Assembly: GCA_051861445.1 (NCBI GenBank)
Contig: JBHYCS010000006.1
Location: 1 to 64,000, forward strand
Length of the DNA stretch: 64,000 nucleotides
Direction of reading: 5' to 3'
Source: Parasediminibacterium sp051861445
Lineage (GTDB): Bacteria > Bacteroidota > Bacteroidia > Chitinophagales > Chitinophagaceae
The notes below the pieces were generated by a model, which saw only the letters and a program-made list of their open reading frames with translations, was not told the DNA's origin and ran no database searches. Positions within the stretch are counted from its first letter, which is position 1. Every line of letters begins with the position of its first letter. Made by a program: the position numbers and the translations under genes. This document shows, in pieces, positions 27,571-36,071 of this stretch.

Positions 27571-28461
27571 TTAAACCAAAAACCAAGTCATAAACAATAG
27601 ATACATAGCAAAAAAGAAAAACCAAAACCGCAAATAAAATCGTTTGAGTTTAGCTGTATCGGTTAAATGAATAGTAGTTAAATGTAACAAAAACAACAGC
27701 AGAAAAAAAGTACAACCATACAATAAAAACTGATAATTATTCAAATAGCTCCAAACGATTGAATACACATAAGCAATAATAACCAAAGTGCTTCCTGCAA
27801 TGAAAGCTGTTTTTTTAGAATATAAAAGTGGTAACGTTTTAAAATGATACTGCAAATCGCCGTCTGTATCTGGCAAATCTTTAAACCAAGCAATGGCAAT
27901 GCTAAATGCCATCATAAAATTGGTCAATGGCCAAATAAAACTTGGTAAAGTTGTAGTGATTTCAACATGAAAAATGGAATATCTAAAATGCACAAACATT
28001 CCAACATTTACCAATAATCCTCTTACCAAGGTAATACATAGGGCTGCTGGTAAATGATGCTTTTTTAACTGTATGGGTGGAACAGAATACAGTATACCAA
28101 TTATTATAATTACACTAATTAACAAGCCTAAAAACCAAGACACCGAAAAGGCAACAGCCATTGAAAGTACAATTGCAACAATCACCATTTTTATTGCCGA
28201 TGGTAAAGAAAGAGAGCCATCAGCAATGGGTAAATAAGGCTTATTAATAACGTCTACATCAACATCAACGATTTGGTTTATACCTACAATAAACACATTA
28301 CAGCTCAATCCTGCAATGAGTGTTGCAGTTAATAAGCCAATATGTTCACCCATATTTTTTCCTTCACATGCAAGTACATACAGTGTTGTTATACTAAAAA
28401 TGCTCCCAATAATGGTATGTGGTCTGCTAAACTTCCATAAAATATTTAAGTGGTGCATCAT
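27571..28461 (-). CDS. UbiA-family prenyltransferase, homogentisate phytyltransferase (VTE2)-like
   Basis: 296 residues with about eight or nine membrane segments. The first Asp-rich motif is NQIVDVDVDVINKPYLP (62-78), whose NQ..D...D.INKP.LP form is typical of homogentisate prenyltransferases rather than MenA or UbiA. The second motif is KDLPDTDGD (194-202), for Mg-pyrophosphate binding. Members join a prenyl chain from phytyl-, geranylgeranyl- or solanesyl-diphosphate to homogentisate with decarboxylation. Its start codon overlaps the stop of the upstream methyltransferase by 4 bp, so they are co-translated. The nearby VTE5/VTE6-like kinase supports a phytyl or similar donor. The substrate pair is inferred. 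Confidence 0.8.
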   Translation of the reverse strand: MMHHLNILWKFSRPHTIIGSIFSITTLYVLACEGKNMGEHIGLLTATLIAGLSCNVFIVGINQIVDVDVDVINKPYLPIADGSLSLPSAIKMVIVAIVLSMAVAFSVSWFLGLLISVIIIIGILYSVPPIQLKKHHLPAALCITLVRGLLVNVGMFVHFRYSIFHVEITTTLPSFIWPLTNFMMAFSIAIAWFKDLPDTDGDLQYHFKTLPLLYSKKTAFIAGSTLVIIAYVYSIVWSYLNNYQFLLYGCTFFLLLFLLHLTTIHLTDTAKLKRFYLRFWFFFFAMYLLFMTWFLV

Positions 28462-29198
28462 ACAATCGTATTTTTTGGAAAGCCAATAATATAAGTTACC
28501 GATCCTAAAAATTGATACTTCGTATTTATTTCAATAGTGTAGTTGGCATCTGAAAACTGTTGTAAATATTGCATGAATTGTTTTTTGGTAGCTGATTTAC
28601 ATACCGAAACAATACCATCGAAAAGTACCGTAATAATATTAATAGGAATAAAATAAGTAAATAAAATTCGCTGAAAAGAAAAAGGCCGTAAAAACGGACA
28701 AATAAGCAATTGACCAATAGTTGCCGCTAAACTTACTTGCAAAAATGAAAGAAATGTTGGCTGCAAAATTTCTGCAATTAAAAACCTACTTTTTTGTTGT
28801 TTAAACGCTTCAATAATTTGTTGTTGTTCGCTTTTATTAAAATGATGAAATGCATTATACATAGTGTAAATAGCAGTAGTAGAAGGTGTAAAGTCTAAAA
28901 CATTTAATGGTGTTTCTTGATACACAAGATGGTTAAGATTATTGAAATATTTTGGTGGAAACAAATCTGTAAAAATCGTTTTTTGAATAGGTTTACATTT
29001 TTCTTGAACAAATATGGCAGGCATTGCACTTCCACTACATAAATCAATAATAACTTCGTCTTTATGTTGTATTAGCTCGTTTAGCTTAGGAATAATAGGT
29101 TTATACAATTGCAATATCACTACAAAATAGCCAATCACATCCATTTGAAATTGTCGCAACAATTTAGGAAACCAAACATAATCTTCTAACTCCTTCAT
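28458..29198 (-). CDS. Class I SAM-dependent methyltransferase-like protein, membrane-associated
   Basis: 246 residues. The Rossmann motif I is IIDLCSGSAMP (50-60), and TMYNAFHHF is the usual post-motif strand and helix. The C-terminal half contains hydrophobic stretches (SFLQVSLAATIGQLLICPFL and ILFTYFIPINIITVLF) that could anchor it at the membrane. It is the first gene of a two-gene operon with the homogentisate-type prenyltransferase, with 4-bp overlap. Methylation of a prenylated quinol, as VTE3/VTE4 do in plants, would fit, but the sequence is not close enough to assign. The divergent kinase gene starts only 37 bp away. Confidence 0.65.
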   Translation of the reverse strand: MKELEDYVWFPKLLRQFQMDVIGYFVVILQLYKPIIPKLNELIQHKDEVIIDLCSGSAMPAIFVQEKCKPIQKTIFTDLFPPKYFNNLNHLVYQETPLNVLDFTPSTTAIYTMYNAFHHFNKSEQQQIIEAFKQQKSRFLIAEILQPTFLSFLQVSLAATIGQLLICPFLRPFSFQRILFTYFIPINIITVLFDGIVSVCKSATKKQFMQYLQQFSDANYTIEINTKYQFLGSVTYIIGFPKNTIV

Positions 29199-29235
29199 GC
29201 TTAAATTGTAGGTTTGTACAGATACACAATTTATA

Positions 29236-30633
29236 ATGTTTTCATTGCAATCAAATTATTTCATTTTAGTCTACAGCTTTTTATGTATTCTATTGCTAAC
29301 AATAGTATTAGAATATAGTATCAAAAAGAAAAAAATCAAACACAACACAGGTAGAAAAATACTTCATTTTGGTGCTATACTCATTTGTGCATACACTATT
29401 CAAACAACTCACTTTCGTTCGTTGCTATCATACATTTTTTTATTTTCTTCAATTGCGTTATTTATTGTAGTTAAAAAAAAGTGGTTATCTGTACAAACAA
29501 ATAATAGTTATGGAATTGCTTTGTTTCCACTAGCTTTTTTCGTTTTACTACAGATTCATTTCTTATCAACAAAAGAAATCGTTTTTGCAGTTACCACATT
29601 AGCAGTGTCAGATGCTTTAGCAAGCATTATTGGTGAATATTTTGGAAAACAAAAGATTGTTTTTTTATTCGAAGAAAAAACTTGGTTCGGTGCATTTGTA
29701 TTTTACATAACAACATTGATGCTTGCAGCATATTTTTTTCATGAACAAAATTTTTCAATCATTTTTTATGCTTTGGCAGCTATCATCCCTACTTGTAGCG
29801 AACTTTTTTCATATAAAGGAAGTGATAATTTTACCATACCCATTTTTTCAGCCATTTGGCTGCATTTAATTAATTCAATAGAACCACCACAATTGAATGT
29901 ATTGGCTTTAGAATTGTTAGTCATTATTGTTGCTGCCGCTTTAACTGTTTATAAACGTTGGCTAACCAATACAGGTGCAACGGCTGCTGTATGTTTAGGT
30001 ACATTCATTATTGCTACCAATCAACTAGCCTATTTTGTTACGCCACTTACTTTTTTTGCGTTAGGTAGTATTCTTACCAAAATAACTTCCAAACAAAAAA
30101 AACAAGAAGGAAGAAATGCCATACAAGTATTTGCTAATGGTATTATAGGTATTGTATGTTTACTCATTTACCAATTGAGTAATGAAACAGCTTTCTTATA
30201 TGCTTTTATTGCATCTTTTACCATTAGTATGGCCGATACTATTAGCAGTGAAATTGGTAATTTTTTCAAAGGAAAAACAATCGACATTTTAACTTTAAAA
30301 CATATAGAAAAAGGACTTTCAGGCGGTATTTCTTGGCAAGGAACAATGGCTGCTTTACTTGCAAGTATGAGTATTGTTTGGATTACACAGTTATTTATCC
30401 ATTTACCTGTAACAATTGCTCTATCACTCATTTTGTGTGGATGGATAGGTATGTTTGTAGATAGCTTATTAGGAAGTTTATTACAAGTAAAATATATCTA
30501 CAACAACCAAGTTACAGAAACATGCTATGAAAATGCAATTATTAAAAGTGGTTTTGCTTGGTGCGATAATAATATGGTAAACATTTTAAACAACCTTATT
30601 ACAACTGTAGCATTTTTAATATTAAATCTTTAA
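29236..30633 (+). CDS. Fusion of VTE5-like polyprenol/phytol kinase and DUF92 (VTE6-like) prenyl-phosphate kinase
   Basis: 465 residues, about a dozen membrane segments. The N-terminal half (about 1-215) has marks of the CTP-dependent DGK1/SEC59/VTE5 family: TGRKILHFGA (38-47), VSDALASIIGEYFGKQK (124-140), EEKTWFGAF (147-154) and SELFSYKGSDNFTIP (188-202). The C-terminal half (about 222-465) is a complete DUF92 domain: TGATAAVCLG, GRNAIQVFANG (292-302), ADTISSEIG (333-341), GLSGGISWQGT (360-370), DSLLGSLLQ (409-417) and WCDNNMVN. In plants these are separate: VTE5 makes phytyl phosphate and VTE6 makes phytyl diphosphate. One chain here could do both steps and feed the divergently encoded prenyltransferase. 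An exact TAnnTTTG (TAGGTTTG, 29209-29216) lies 20 bp before the start. Confidence 0.82.
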   Translation: MFSLQSNYFILVYSFLCILLLTIVLEYSIKKKKIKHNTGRKILHFGAILICAYTIQTTHFRSLLSYIFLFSSIALFIVVKKKWLSVQTNNSYGIALFPLAFFVLLQIHFLSTKEIVFAVTTLAVSDALASIIGEYFGKQKIVFLFEEKTWFGAFVFYITTLMLAAYFFHEQNFSIIFYALAAIIPTCSELFSYKGSDNFTIPIFSAIWLHLINSIEPPQLNVLALELLVIIVAAALTVYKRWLTNTGATAAVCLGTFIIATNQLAYFVTPLTFFALGSILTKITSKQKKQEGRNAIQVFANGIIGIVCLLIYQLSNETAFLYAFIASFTISMADTISSEIGNFFKGKTIDILTLKHIEKGLSGGISWQGTMAALLASMSIVWITQLFIHLPVTIALSLILCGWIGMFVDSLLGSLLQVKYIYNNQVTETCYENAIIKSGFAWCDNNMVNILNNLITTVAFLILNL

Positions 30634-30653
30634 AAAACTAACAATTCAAATAT

Positions 30654-30686
30654 TTTAGCAAATTCTCAATCAAAACTGTACATTTG
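30654..30686 (+). promoter_or_regulatory. Probable promoter of rimP-nusA-infB
   Basis: TACATTTG (30679-30686) is an exact TAnnTTTG, with a TTTA at 30654-30657 about 21 bp upstream as a weak -33 element. Transcription would start close to 30692, just before the leader hairpin. Confidence 0.5.
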
Positions 30687-30706
30687 CAATAGAAAATGAG
30701 TTAAAG

Positions 30707-30730
30707 GAAGGGAACGGTAACGTTCCCTTC
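30707..30730 (+). promoter_or_regulatory. Leader hairpin of rimP mRNA
   Basis: GAAGGGAACG-GTAA-CGTTCCCTTC is a perfect 10-bp stem with a GNRA-type (GUAA) loop. It fills most of the predicted 5' leader and is followed by TTGTTTAT. It ends 12 nt before the rimP ATG, so it may act as an attenuator, or protect or gate the start site. Confidence 0.7.
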
Positions 30731-30742
30731 TTGTTTATAGTT

Positions 30743-31213
30743 ATGGCAACAGAAACACAAATACAACAATTAGAGGCTTGGTTAGCACCTATTTTAAGCG
30801 ATTATCCTAATTTATTTTTAGTGTACATAAAAATAAAACCAACCAATAATTTTAAAATTTTTATTGATGGTGATACTGGTTTTCCAATAGACTTATGTGT
30901 ACAAATCAATAGAAAATTGTACAAGGTTATTGAAGAATCAGCAACATATCCTGAAGGTGATTTTAGTTTAGAAATATCTAGTCCAGGCGTTACCGAACCA
31001 TTAAAACTGCATCGTCAATACGTTAAAAATGTAGGTAGATCTGTAACTGTTTTATTTACAGATACAACTGAAAAAACAGGTATTTTACTTGCAGTAACAG
31101 AGGCAGATATTTTATTAGAGCATACAGAAGGTAAAGGTAAAAAAGCAATTACGCAACAATTGCTTATTCCATTTCAAAATATAAAATCAACAACGGTTCA
31201 ATTACAATTTTAA
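30743..31213 (+). CDS. rimP: Ribosome maturation factor RimP
   Basis: 156 residues from the ATG at 30743 (MATETQIQQLEAWL). It has the N-terminal alpha/beta domain with FKIFIDGDTGFPIDLCVQINRKL and DFSLEISSPGVTEPLK (the SPG motif), and the C-terminal SH3-like domain. It assists 30S maturation. It heads the conserved rimP-nusA-infB operon; the gap to nusA is 52 bp. Confidence 0.95.
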   Translation: MATETQIQQLEAWLAPILSDYPNLFLVYIKIKPTNNFKIFIDGDTGFPIDLCVQINRKLYKVIEESATYPEGDFSLEISSPGVTEPLKLHRQYVKNVGRSVTVLFTDTTEKTGILLAVTEADILLEHTEGKGKKAITQQLLIPFQNIKSTTVQLQF

Positions 31214-31265
31214 TAGGTACACTATCTAAAACGATAGCAATAAGTACATTTTAAACATAAAAAGT

Positions 31266-32516
31266 ATGGCAAGTATCAACTTAATAGATGCGTTTCAAGA
31301 TTTTAAAGATGCAGAAAATCTTGATCGTCCAACGATGATGAAAGTAGTAGAAGATGTGTTTAAAACGCTTTTACGAAAAAAATATGGTAGCGATGAAAAT
31401 TTTGACGTAATTGTAAATGCTGAAAAAGGTGACCTTGAAATTATTCGTAGAAGAATGATTGTTGAAGATGGTGAAGTAATAGATCCACTAGCTGAAGTTG
31501 CATATTCATCGGCTATTAAAATAGAACCAGATTTTGAGGTAGGTGAAGAATTGTATGAAGAAGTAGACATGGTAGATTTTGGTCGCCGTGCCATTTTAGC
31601 TGCTAAACAAACATTGGCTAGCCGTATCAGCGATTTAAAAAAGAATGTTTTACTAAAAAAATATGGTGATAGAATTGGAGAAATAATTTCTGCCGAAGTG
31701 TATCAAGTATGGAAAAAAGAAGTTTTGTTGTTAGATGAAGAAGGAAATGAATTGATTCTTCCAAAATCTGAACAAATTCCACAAGATTATTTCAAAAAAG
31801 GCGAAAATACCAGAGCTGTTATTGAACGTGTAGATTTAAAAAACAACACCCCGGTAATTATTTTGTCAAGAACAAGCCCATTATTCTTACACAAATTATT
31901 AGAAATAGAAGTACCAGAAATTTTTGATGGTTTAATTTCTATTAAGAAAATTGTAAGAGAACCAGGAGAAAGAGCAAAAGTTGCTGTAGAAAGTTACGAT
32001 GATAGAATTGACCCTGTAGGTGCTTGTGTAGGTATGAAAGGTAGCCGTATTCATGGGATTGTACGTGAATTGAAAAATGAAAATATCGACGTTATTAACT
32101 ATACATCAAACATTCAATTGCTTATTCAACGTTCATTAACGCCAGCAAAAATTAGCTATATGAACATTGATAACGACAAAAAACAAGTTGATGCTTATTT
32201 AAAAGCTGATCAAGTGTCTTTAGCAATTGGAAGAAGAGGTGTAAACATCAAATTAGCATGTGAACTTACAGGCTATGAAATCGATGTGTTTAGAGAAGAT
32301 GAAGAACAAACAAACGAATTCGATATTGACTTAGATGAATTTACAGACGAAATTGAACAATGGATTATTGATGAATTTAAACGTGTAGGTTGTGATACAG
32401 CTCGTAGTGTGTTATCGCTAACTGCCGAAGAATTAGAACGTAGAACAGATTTGGAAAAAGAAACTATTATTGATGTATTGAAAGTGCTTAAAGACGAGTT
32501 TGAAAGAGAAGAATAA
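31266..32516 (+). CDS. nusA: Transcription termination/antitermination factor NusA
   Basis: 416 residues. The N-terminal RNA-polymerase-binding domain is followed by an S1 domain (about 130-200), then two KH domains with DPVGACVGMKGSRIHGIVREL and LAIGRRGVNIKLACELTGYEIDV. A short acidic tail ends in a helix-hairpin-helix-like segment. There are no long C-terminal acidic repeats. It modulates pausing, termination and antitermination. In E. coli NusA feeds back on this operon's leader, which makes the hairpin at 30707-30730 notable. Confidence 0.97.
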   Translation: MASINLIDAFQDFKDAENLDRPTMMKVVEDVFKTLLRKKYGSDENFDVIVNAEKGDLEIIRRRMIVEDGEVIDPLAEVAYSSAIKIEPDFEVGEELYEEVDMVDFGRRAILAAKQTLASRISDLKKNVLLKKYGDRIGEIISAEVYQVWKKEVLLLDEEGNELILPKSEQIPQDYFKKGENTRAVIERVDLKNNTPVIILSRTSPLFLHKLLEIEVPEIFDGLISIKKIVREPGERAKVAVESYDDRIDPVGACVGMKGSRIHGIVRELKNENIDVINYTSNIQLLIQRSLTPAKISYMNIDNDKKQVDAYLKADQVSLAIGRRGVNIKLACELTGYEIDVFREDEEQTNEFDIDLDEFTDEIEQWIIDEFKRVGCDTARSVLSLTAEELERRTDLEKETIIDVLKVLKDEFEREE

Positions 32517-32731
32517 GATTTATTGATAATTTCTTTGTTGCACCTAAAATAAAGAGGTTACTTTGTAGCACAAACGAGAATCAATTGTAGAATAAGTAAG
32601 TATTACTAATTTTACGAATCGATTAAAAAGACAGTTTTATACGCATCATTTTTTTGTATAAAATCGTCTACAGAATATACATGTTGTTATACAAAATGGT
32701 TAAATAACAGCAGACAAATTAAAAACACTGA

Positions 32732-35700
32732 ATGTCAGAATTGAAATTACCAAGATTATTAGCCGCTGCTAAAGAGTTTAATGTGGGTCAAGATACACTC
32801 ATAGATTTTTTAGCTAAAAAGGGGTTCAATAAAGATGATCTGAAGCCAACTGCAAAGCTTTCAGAAGATATGTATTTTGCCTTACAAGCCGAGTTTCAAA
32901 GCGATAAACAAGCAAAAAACAAGGCCGATATGGTAGAAATACCAAAATCGCAGCAACTAGAGCGTAAAAAAAGAGATGAAGAAGAAATTAGCTTCAGAAA
33001 ACCTTTTGTAAAAGAAGATCCTAAACCTCAAGTAGTTGCAGAAGCTCCTACACCAGCAGAAACGCCAGTTCAGCCTGCATCTGTTATAGAAGTAGTTGCA
33101 CCAAAAGTAATTTTAGAAGAACCAAAAATAGAAGCTCCAGTAGAAATTGTAAATGTACCTTCAACCAATGTTGCTGAAACATCTACAAATAATCCCTTCG
33201 AGCAAACAGAAGAAAAAACAACTGAAACTGCTGATACATCAAATATTGTAAAAATTGAGGCTCCTGAATTAGAAGGACCAAAAATTGTTTCTAAGATAGA
33301 TTTATCAGCAATAGATTTTTCTACTCGTCCTAAAAAAGGAGTAAAAAAACCAGAAGAATCTACAGAAAAAACAGTTGCATCAACAACAGAAACGGTTGAA
33401 ACTGCTCCTGTTGTTAATGTGTCTTCTACGCTAGAAACAAATGCTGTAGCTCCAGTAGAATCTATTATTACTACACCTACTCAACCCATTATTGAACATA
33501 TAGCTACTTCTTCAAGCAATACAGAAACAAAAGAAGAAGATGCACCAGTAATTGAAAATATTCAAGCCGAAAAACTAACTGGACCAAAAATTCTAGGAAA
33601 AATAGAATTACCAGTTGATAGTGATACTAGACCAAAACCAATGAGTGCAGAAGACAGGAAAAAACGTAAACGTATTCCTGTTGACAATAGACGAGTAGGT
33701 GGAAGTCAGCCTCAGTCTGGTGGAAATACTCAAGCAGGAAACTTTCAAAATAGAGGTCCTCAACAAGGTGGGCAAAACGGAGGCTTTAATAGAGATAATC
33801 GAGGAAATTACCAAGGTCAGCCTAATCAAGGTGGGCAAAATCAAACACCAGGTACAGGAAATAGTAGACCAATAGTTCCGGCAAACAATAGAAATAATCA
33901 ACAAGGAGGCGGATTTAACAGACCAGGAGGCAACAATAATCAAGGTGGAGGAAATAGAAATGGTGGACAAGGTGGATTTAATAGAGACAATAGAAACAAT
34001 AGTCGTGGTCCTGTAAGAAGAGAGGATAAAGAAATTGACGCAAAAGAAATACAAGATAAAATTAAAGAAACACAGGCCAAACTAAGTGGTGGTGGTGGAA
34101 GAGGAAAAAGCCTAAAAGCAAAATATCGCCGTGCAAAACGTGAGGAAGCTGCAGAAGCTATGAACGAAATGAACGGTGAAGACAATAAACTACAGGTTAC
34201 AGAATTTGTAACTGTAAGTGAATTAGCCAATTTAATGGATGTAAGTTTTGCAGATGTTATTGGTAAATGTATGGGACTTGGTATAATGGTAAGTATTAAC
34301 CAAAGGCTTGATGCAGAAGTTATTGAATTGGTAGCAAGCGAATTTAATTTTGAAGTAGAATTTATTGGTGTAGATGATATTGATGAATTAGATGATGAGG
34401 ATGAAGAAGAAGAATTAGCAGATGATGAAACCAGACCACCTATAGTTACCATTATGGGGCACGTAGATCATGGTAAAACATCATTACTAGATTATATCAG
34501 AAGTGCTAATGTAGTAGCTGGTGAAGCTGGTGGAATTACACAACATATTGGTGCTTACGAAGTGACTTTACCAAACGGTAAAGCAATTACCTTCTTAGAT
34601 ACACCTGGTCACGAGGCGTTTACTGCAATGAGAGCTAGAGGTGCTAAAGTTACCGACGTTGCTGTAATTGTAGTTGCTGCAGACGATGCAGTAATGCCTC
34701 AAACTAAAGAGGCAATCAGTCATGCTCAAGCAGCAGGTGTTCCAATGATTTTTGCTGTGAATAAAATTGATAAAGATGGGGCTAATCCACAAAAAATTTA
34801 TGAGCAATTAGCAGGAATGAACATTTTAGTTGAAAGTTGGGGTGGTAAATTCCAAAGTCAAGAACTTTCTGCTAAACAAGGATTAAATGTAGATTTATTA
34901 TTAGAAAGAATATTGTTAGAAGCAGAACTGTTAGATGTAAAAGCAAATGCCAAGAAAAACGCAACTGGTTCTATTATTGAAGCATCTCTAGATAAAGGTC
35001 GTGGATATGTTGCAACCATATTAGTACAAAACGGAACGCTTAAACAAGGAGATTTAATAGTATCTGGTCAATATTATGGACGTGTAAAAGCCATGTTCAA
35101 CGAACGTAATCAACGTGTAAATGATGCACCTCCTTCTACACCAGTGGTTATACTTGGTTTAAATGGAGCACCTCAAGCAGGTGAGAAATTTAAAGTGTAT
35201 ACAGATGAGGCAGAATCAAAAGAAATAGCAACTAAACGAGCTCAAATTTCGAGAGAACAAGGCTTAAGAGCTAGAAAACATATTACATTAGACGAAATTG
35301 GTCGTCGTTTGGCATTAGGAAACTTCAAAGAATTAAATATCATTATTAAAGGTGATGTGGATGGTTCTGTTGAAGCATTAAGCGACTCTTTACAAAAATT
35401 GTCTAACCCTGAAATTGCTATTAGAGTAGTTCATAAAGCTGTTGGGCAAATCTCAGAAAGTGATATTTTATTGGCTGCTGCTTCTGATGCTATTGTTGTA
35501 GGCTTTAATGTACGTCCATCATCACAAGCTAATAAACTTGCTGAAAATGAAGGCGTTCAAGTAAAAATGTATTCTATCATTTACACTGCTATCGATGAAA
35601 TTAGAAGTGCAATGGAGGGTATGTTAGAACCGAAAGTGGAAGAAAAAGAAGTTGCTACAGTTGAAATTAGAGAAGTATATAAATTTGATAAAGCAACTGT

Positions 35701-35953
35701 TGCAGGTTGTTATGTTCAAGAAGGAAAAATCAAGAGAGATCATAAAATACGCGTATTTAGAGATGGCATCTTAGTATATCCACGTCAAGAAGGCGGTTTC
35801 GCAGAATTAGGTAGTTTAAAACGCTTTAAAGACGATATGAAAGAAGTAAACAATGGTTATGAATGCGGATTAACCGTTAAAGGTTTTGCAGACTTAAATG
35901 TAAACGATACCATCGTTGCTTACGAAGAAGAGGAAGTAAAAAGAACGTTGTAA
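32732..35953 (+). CDS. infB: Translation initiation factor IF-2
   Basis: 1073 residues. The N-terminus (about 1-60) is an IF2N-like helical domain, then a long variable linker rich in Glu, Thr, Pro and Val. Residues about 330-430 are a low-complexity Gly/Asn/Gln/Arg segment with repeated GGFNR and NRDNR units. The G domain starts with GHVDHGKT (576-583) and has DTPGHEAF and NKIDK; domains II-IV follow. It places initiator tRNA on the 30S subunit. The gap to nusA is 215 bp and includes a hairpin, TTTTATAC (32635-32642) / GTATAAAA (32656-32663). A decayed IS lies about 75 bp past the stop. Confidence 0.97.
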   Translation: MSELKLPRLLAAAKEFNVGQDTLIDFLAKKGFNKDDLKPTAKLSEDMYFALQAEFQSDKQAKNKADMVEIPKSQQLERKKRDEEEISFRKPFVKEDPKPQVVAEAPTPAETPVQPASVIEVVAPKVILEEPKIEAPVEIVNVPSTNVAETSTNNPFEQTEEKTTETADTSNIVKIEAPELEGPKIVSKIDLSAIDFSTRPKKGVKKPEESTEKTVASTTETVETAPVVNVSSTLETNAVAPVESIITTPTQPIIEHIATSSSNTETKEEDAPVIENIQAEKLTGPKILGKIELPVDSDTRPKPMSAEDRKKRKRIPVDNRRVGGSQPQSGGNTQAGNFQNRGPQQGGQNGGFNRDNRGNYQGQPNQGGQNQTPGTGNSRPIVPANNRNNQQGGGFNRPGGNNNQGGGNRNGGQGGFNRDNRNNSRGPVRREDKEIDAKEIQDKIKETQAKLSGGGGRGKSLKAKYRRAKREEAAEAMNEMNGEDNKLQVTEFVTVSELANLMDVSFADVIGKCMGLGIMVSINQRLDAEVIELVASEFNFEVEFIGVDDIDELDDEDEEEELADDETRPPIVTIMGHVDHGKTSLLDYIRSANVVAGEAGGITQHIGAYEVTLPNGKAITFLDTPGHEAFTAMRARGAKVTDVAVIVVAADDAVMPQTKEAISHAQAAGVPMIFAVNKIDKDGANPQKIYEQLAGMNILVESWGGKFQSQELSAKQGLNVDLLLERILLEAELLDVKANAKKNATGSIIEASLDKGRGYVATILVQNGTLKQGDLIVSGQYYGRVKAMFNERNQRVNDAPPSTPVVILGLNGAPQAGEKFKVYTDEAESKEIATKRAQISREQGLRARKHITLDEIGRRLALGNFKELNIIIKGDVDGSVEALSDSLQKLSNPEIAIRVVHKAVGQISESDILLAAASDAIVVGFNVRPSSQANKLAENEGVQVKMYSIIYTAIDEIRSAMEGMLEPKVEEKEVATVEIREVYKFDKATVAGCYVQEGKIKRDHKIRVFRDGILVYPRQEGGFAELGSLKRFKDDMKEVNNGYECGLTVKGFADLNVNDTIVAYEEEEVKRTL

Positions 35954-36034
35954 ACTATAAAGATGTAATCTATGAAAGTATAACTAAATTTATAATCATT
36001 TTCCCTAAAAAAGAGGCTACCTCAAGAAATGCAC

Positions 36035-36071
36035 ATGCCCCAAAAAGTTAGACACTATTTGGGGCATTTTT
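36035..36071 (+). terminator. Subterminal hairpin of the IS, terminator-like
   Basis: ATGCCCCAAA (36035-36044) pairs perfectly with TTTGGGGCAT (36058-36067), followed by TTTT and then the transposase ATG at 36072. It overlaps the left inverted repeat. It could end read-through from infB and also mask the transposase start in such transcripts. Confidence 0.6.

Noticed and set aside
30711..30727. AACGTTCCC in the rimP leader hairpin as a third LacI operator
   Set aside because: Only the right half matches, and the sequence is explained by a perfect 10-bp RNA hairpin; rimP has no link to pectin use.
33600..34060. Gly/Asn/Gln repeats in infB and large antisense frames there, considered as a repeat array or CRISPR
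   Set aside because: The repeats are codon-level and in frame within the IF-2 linker, with no constant repeat and spacer pattern.
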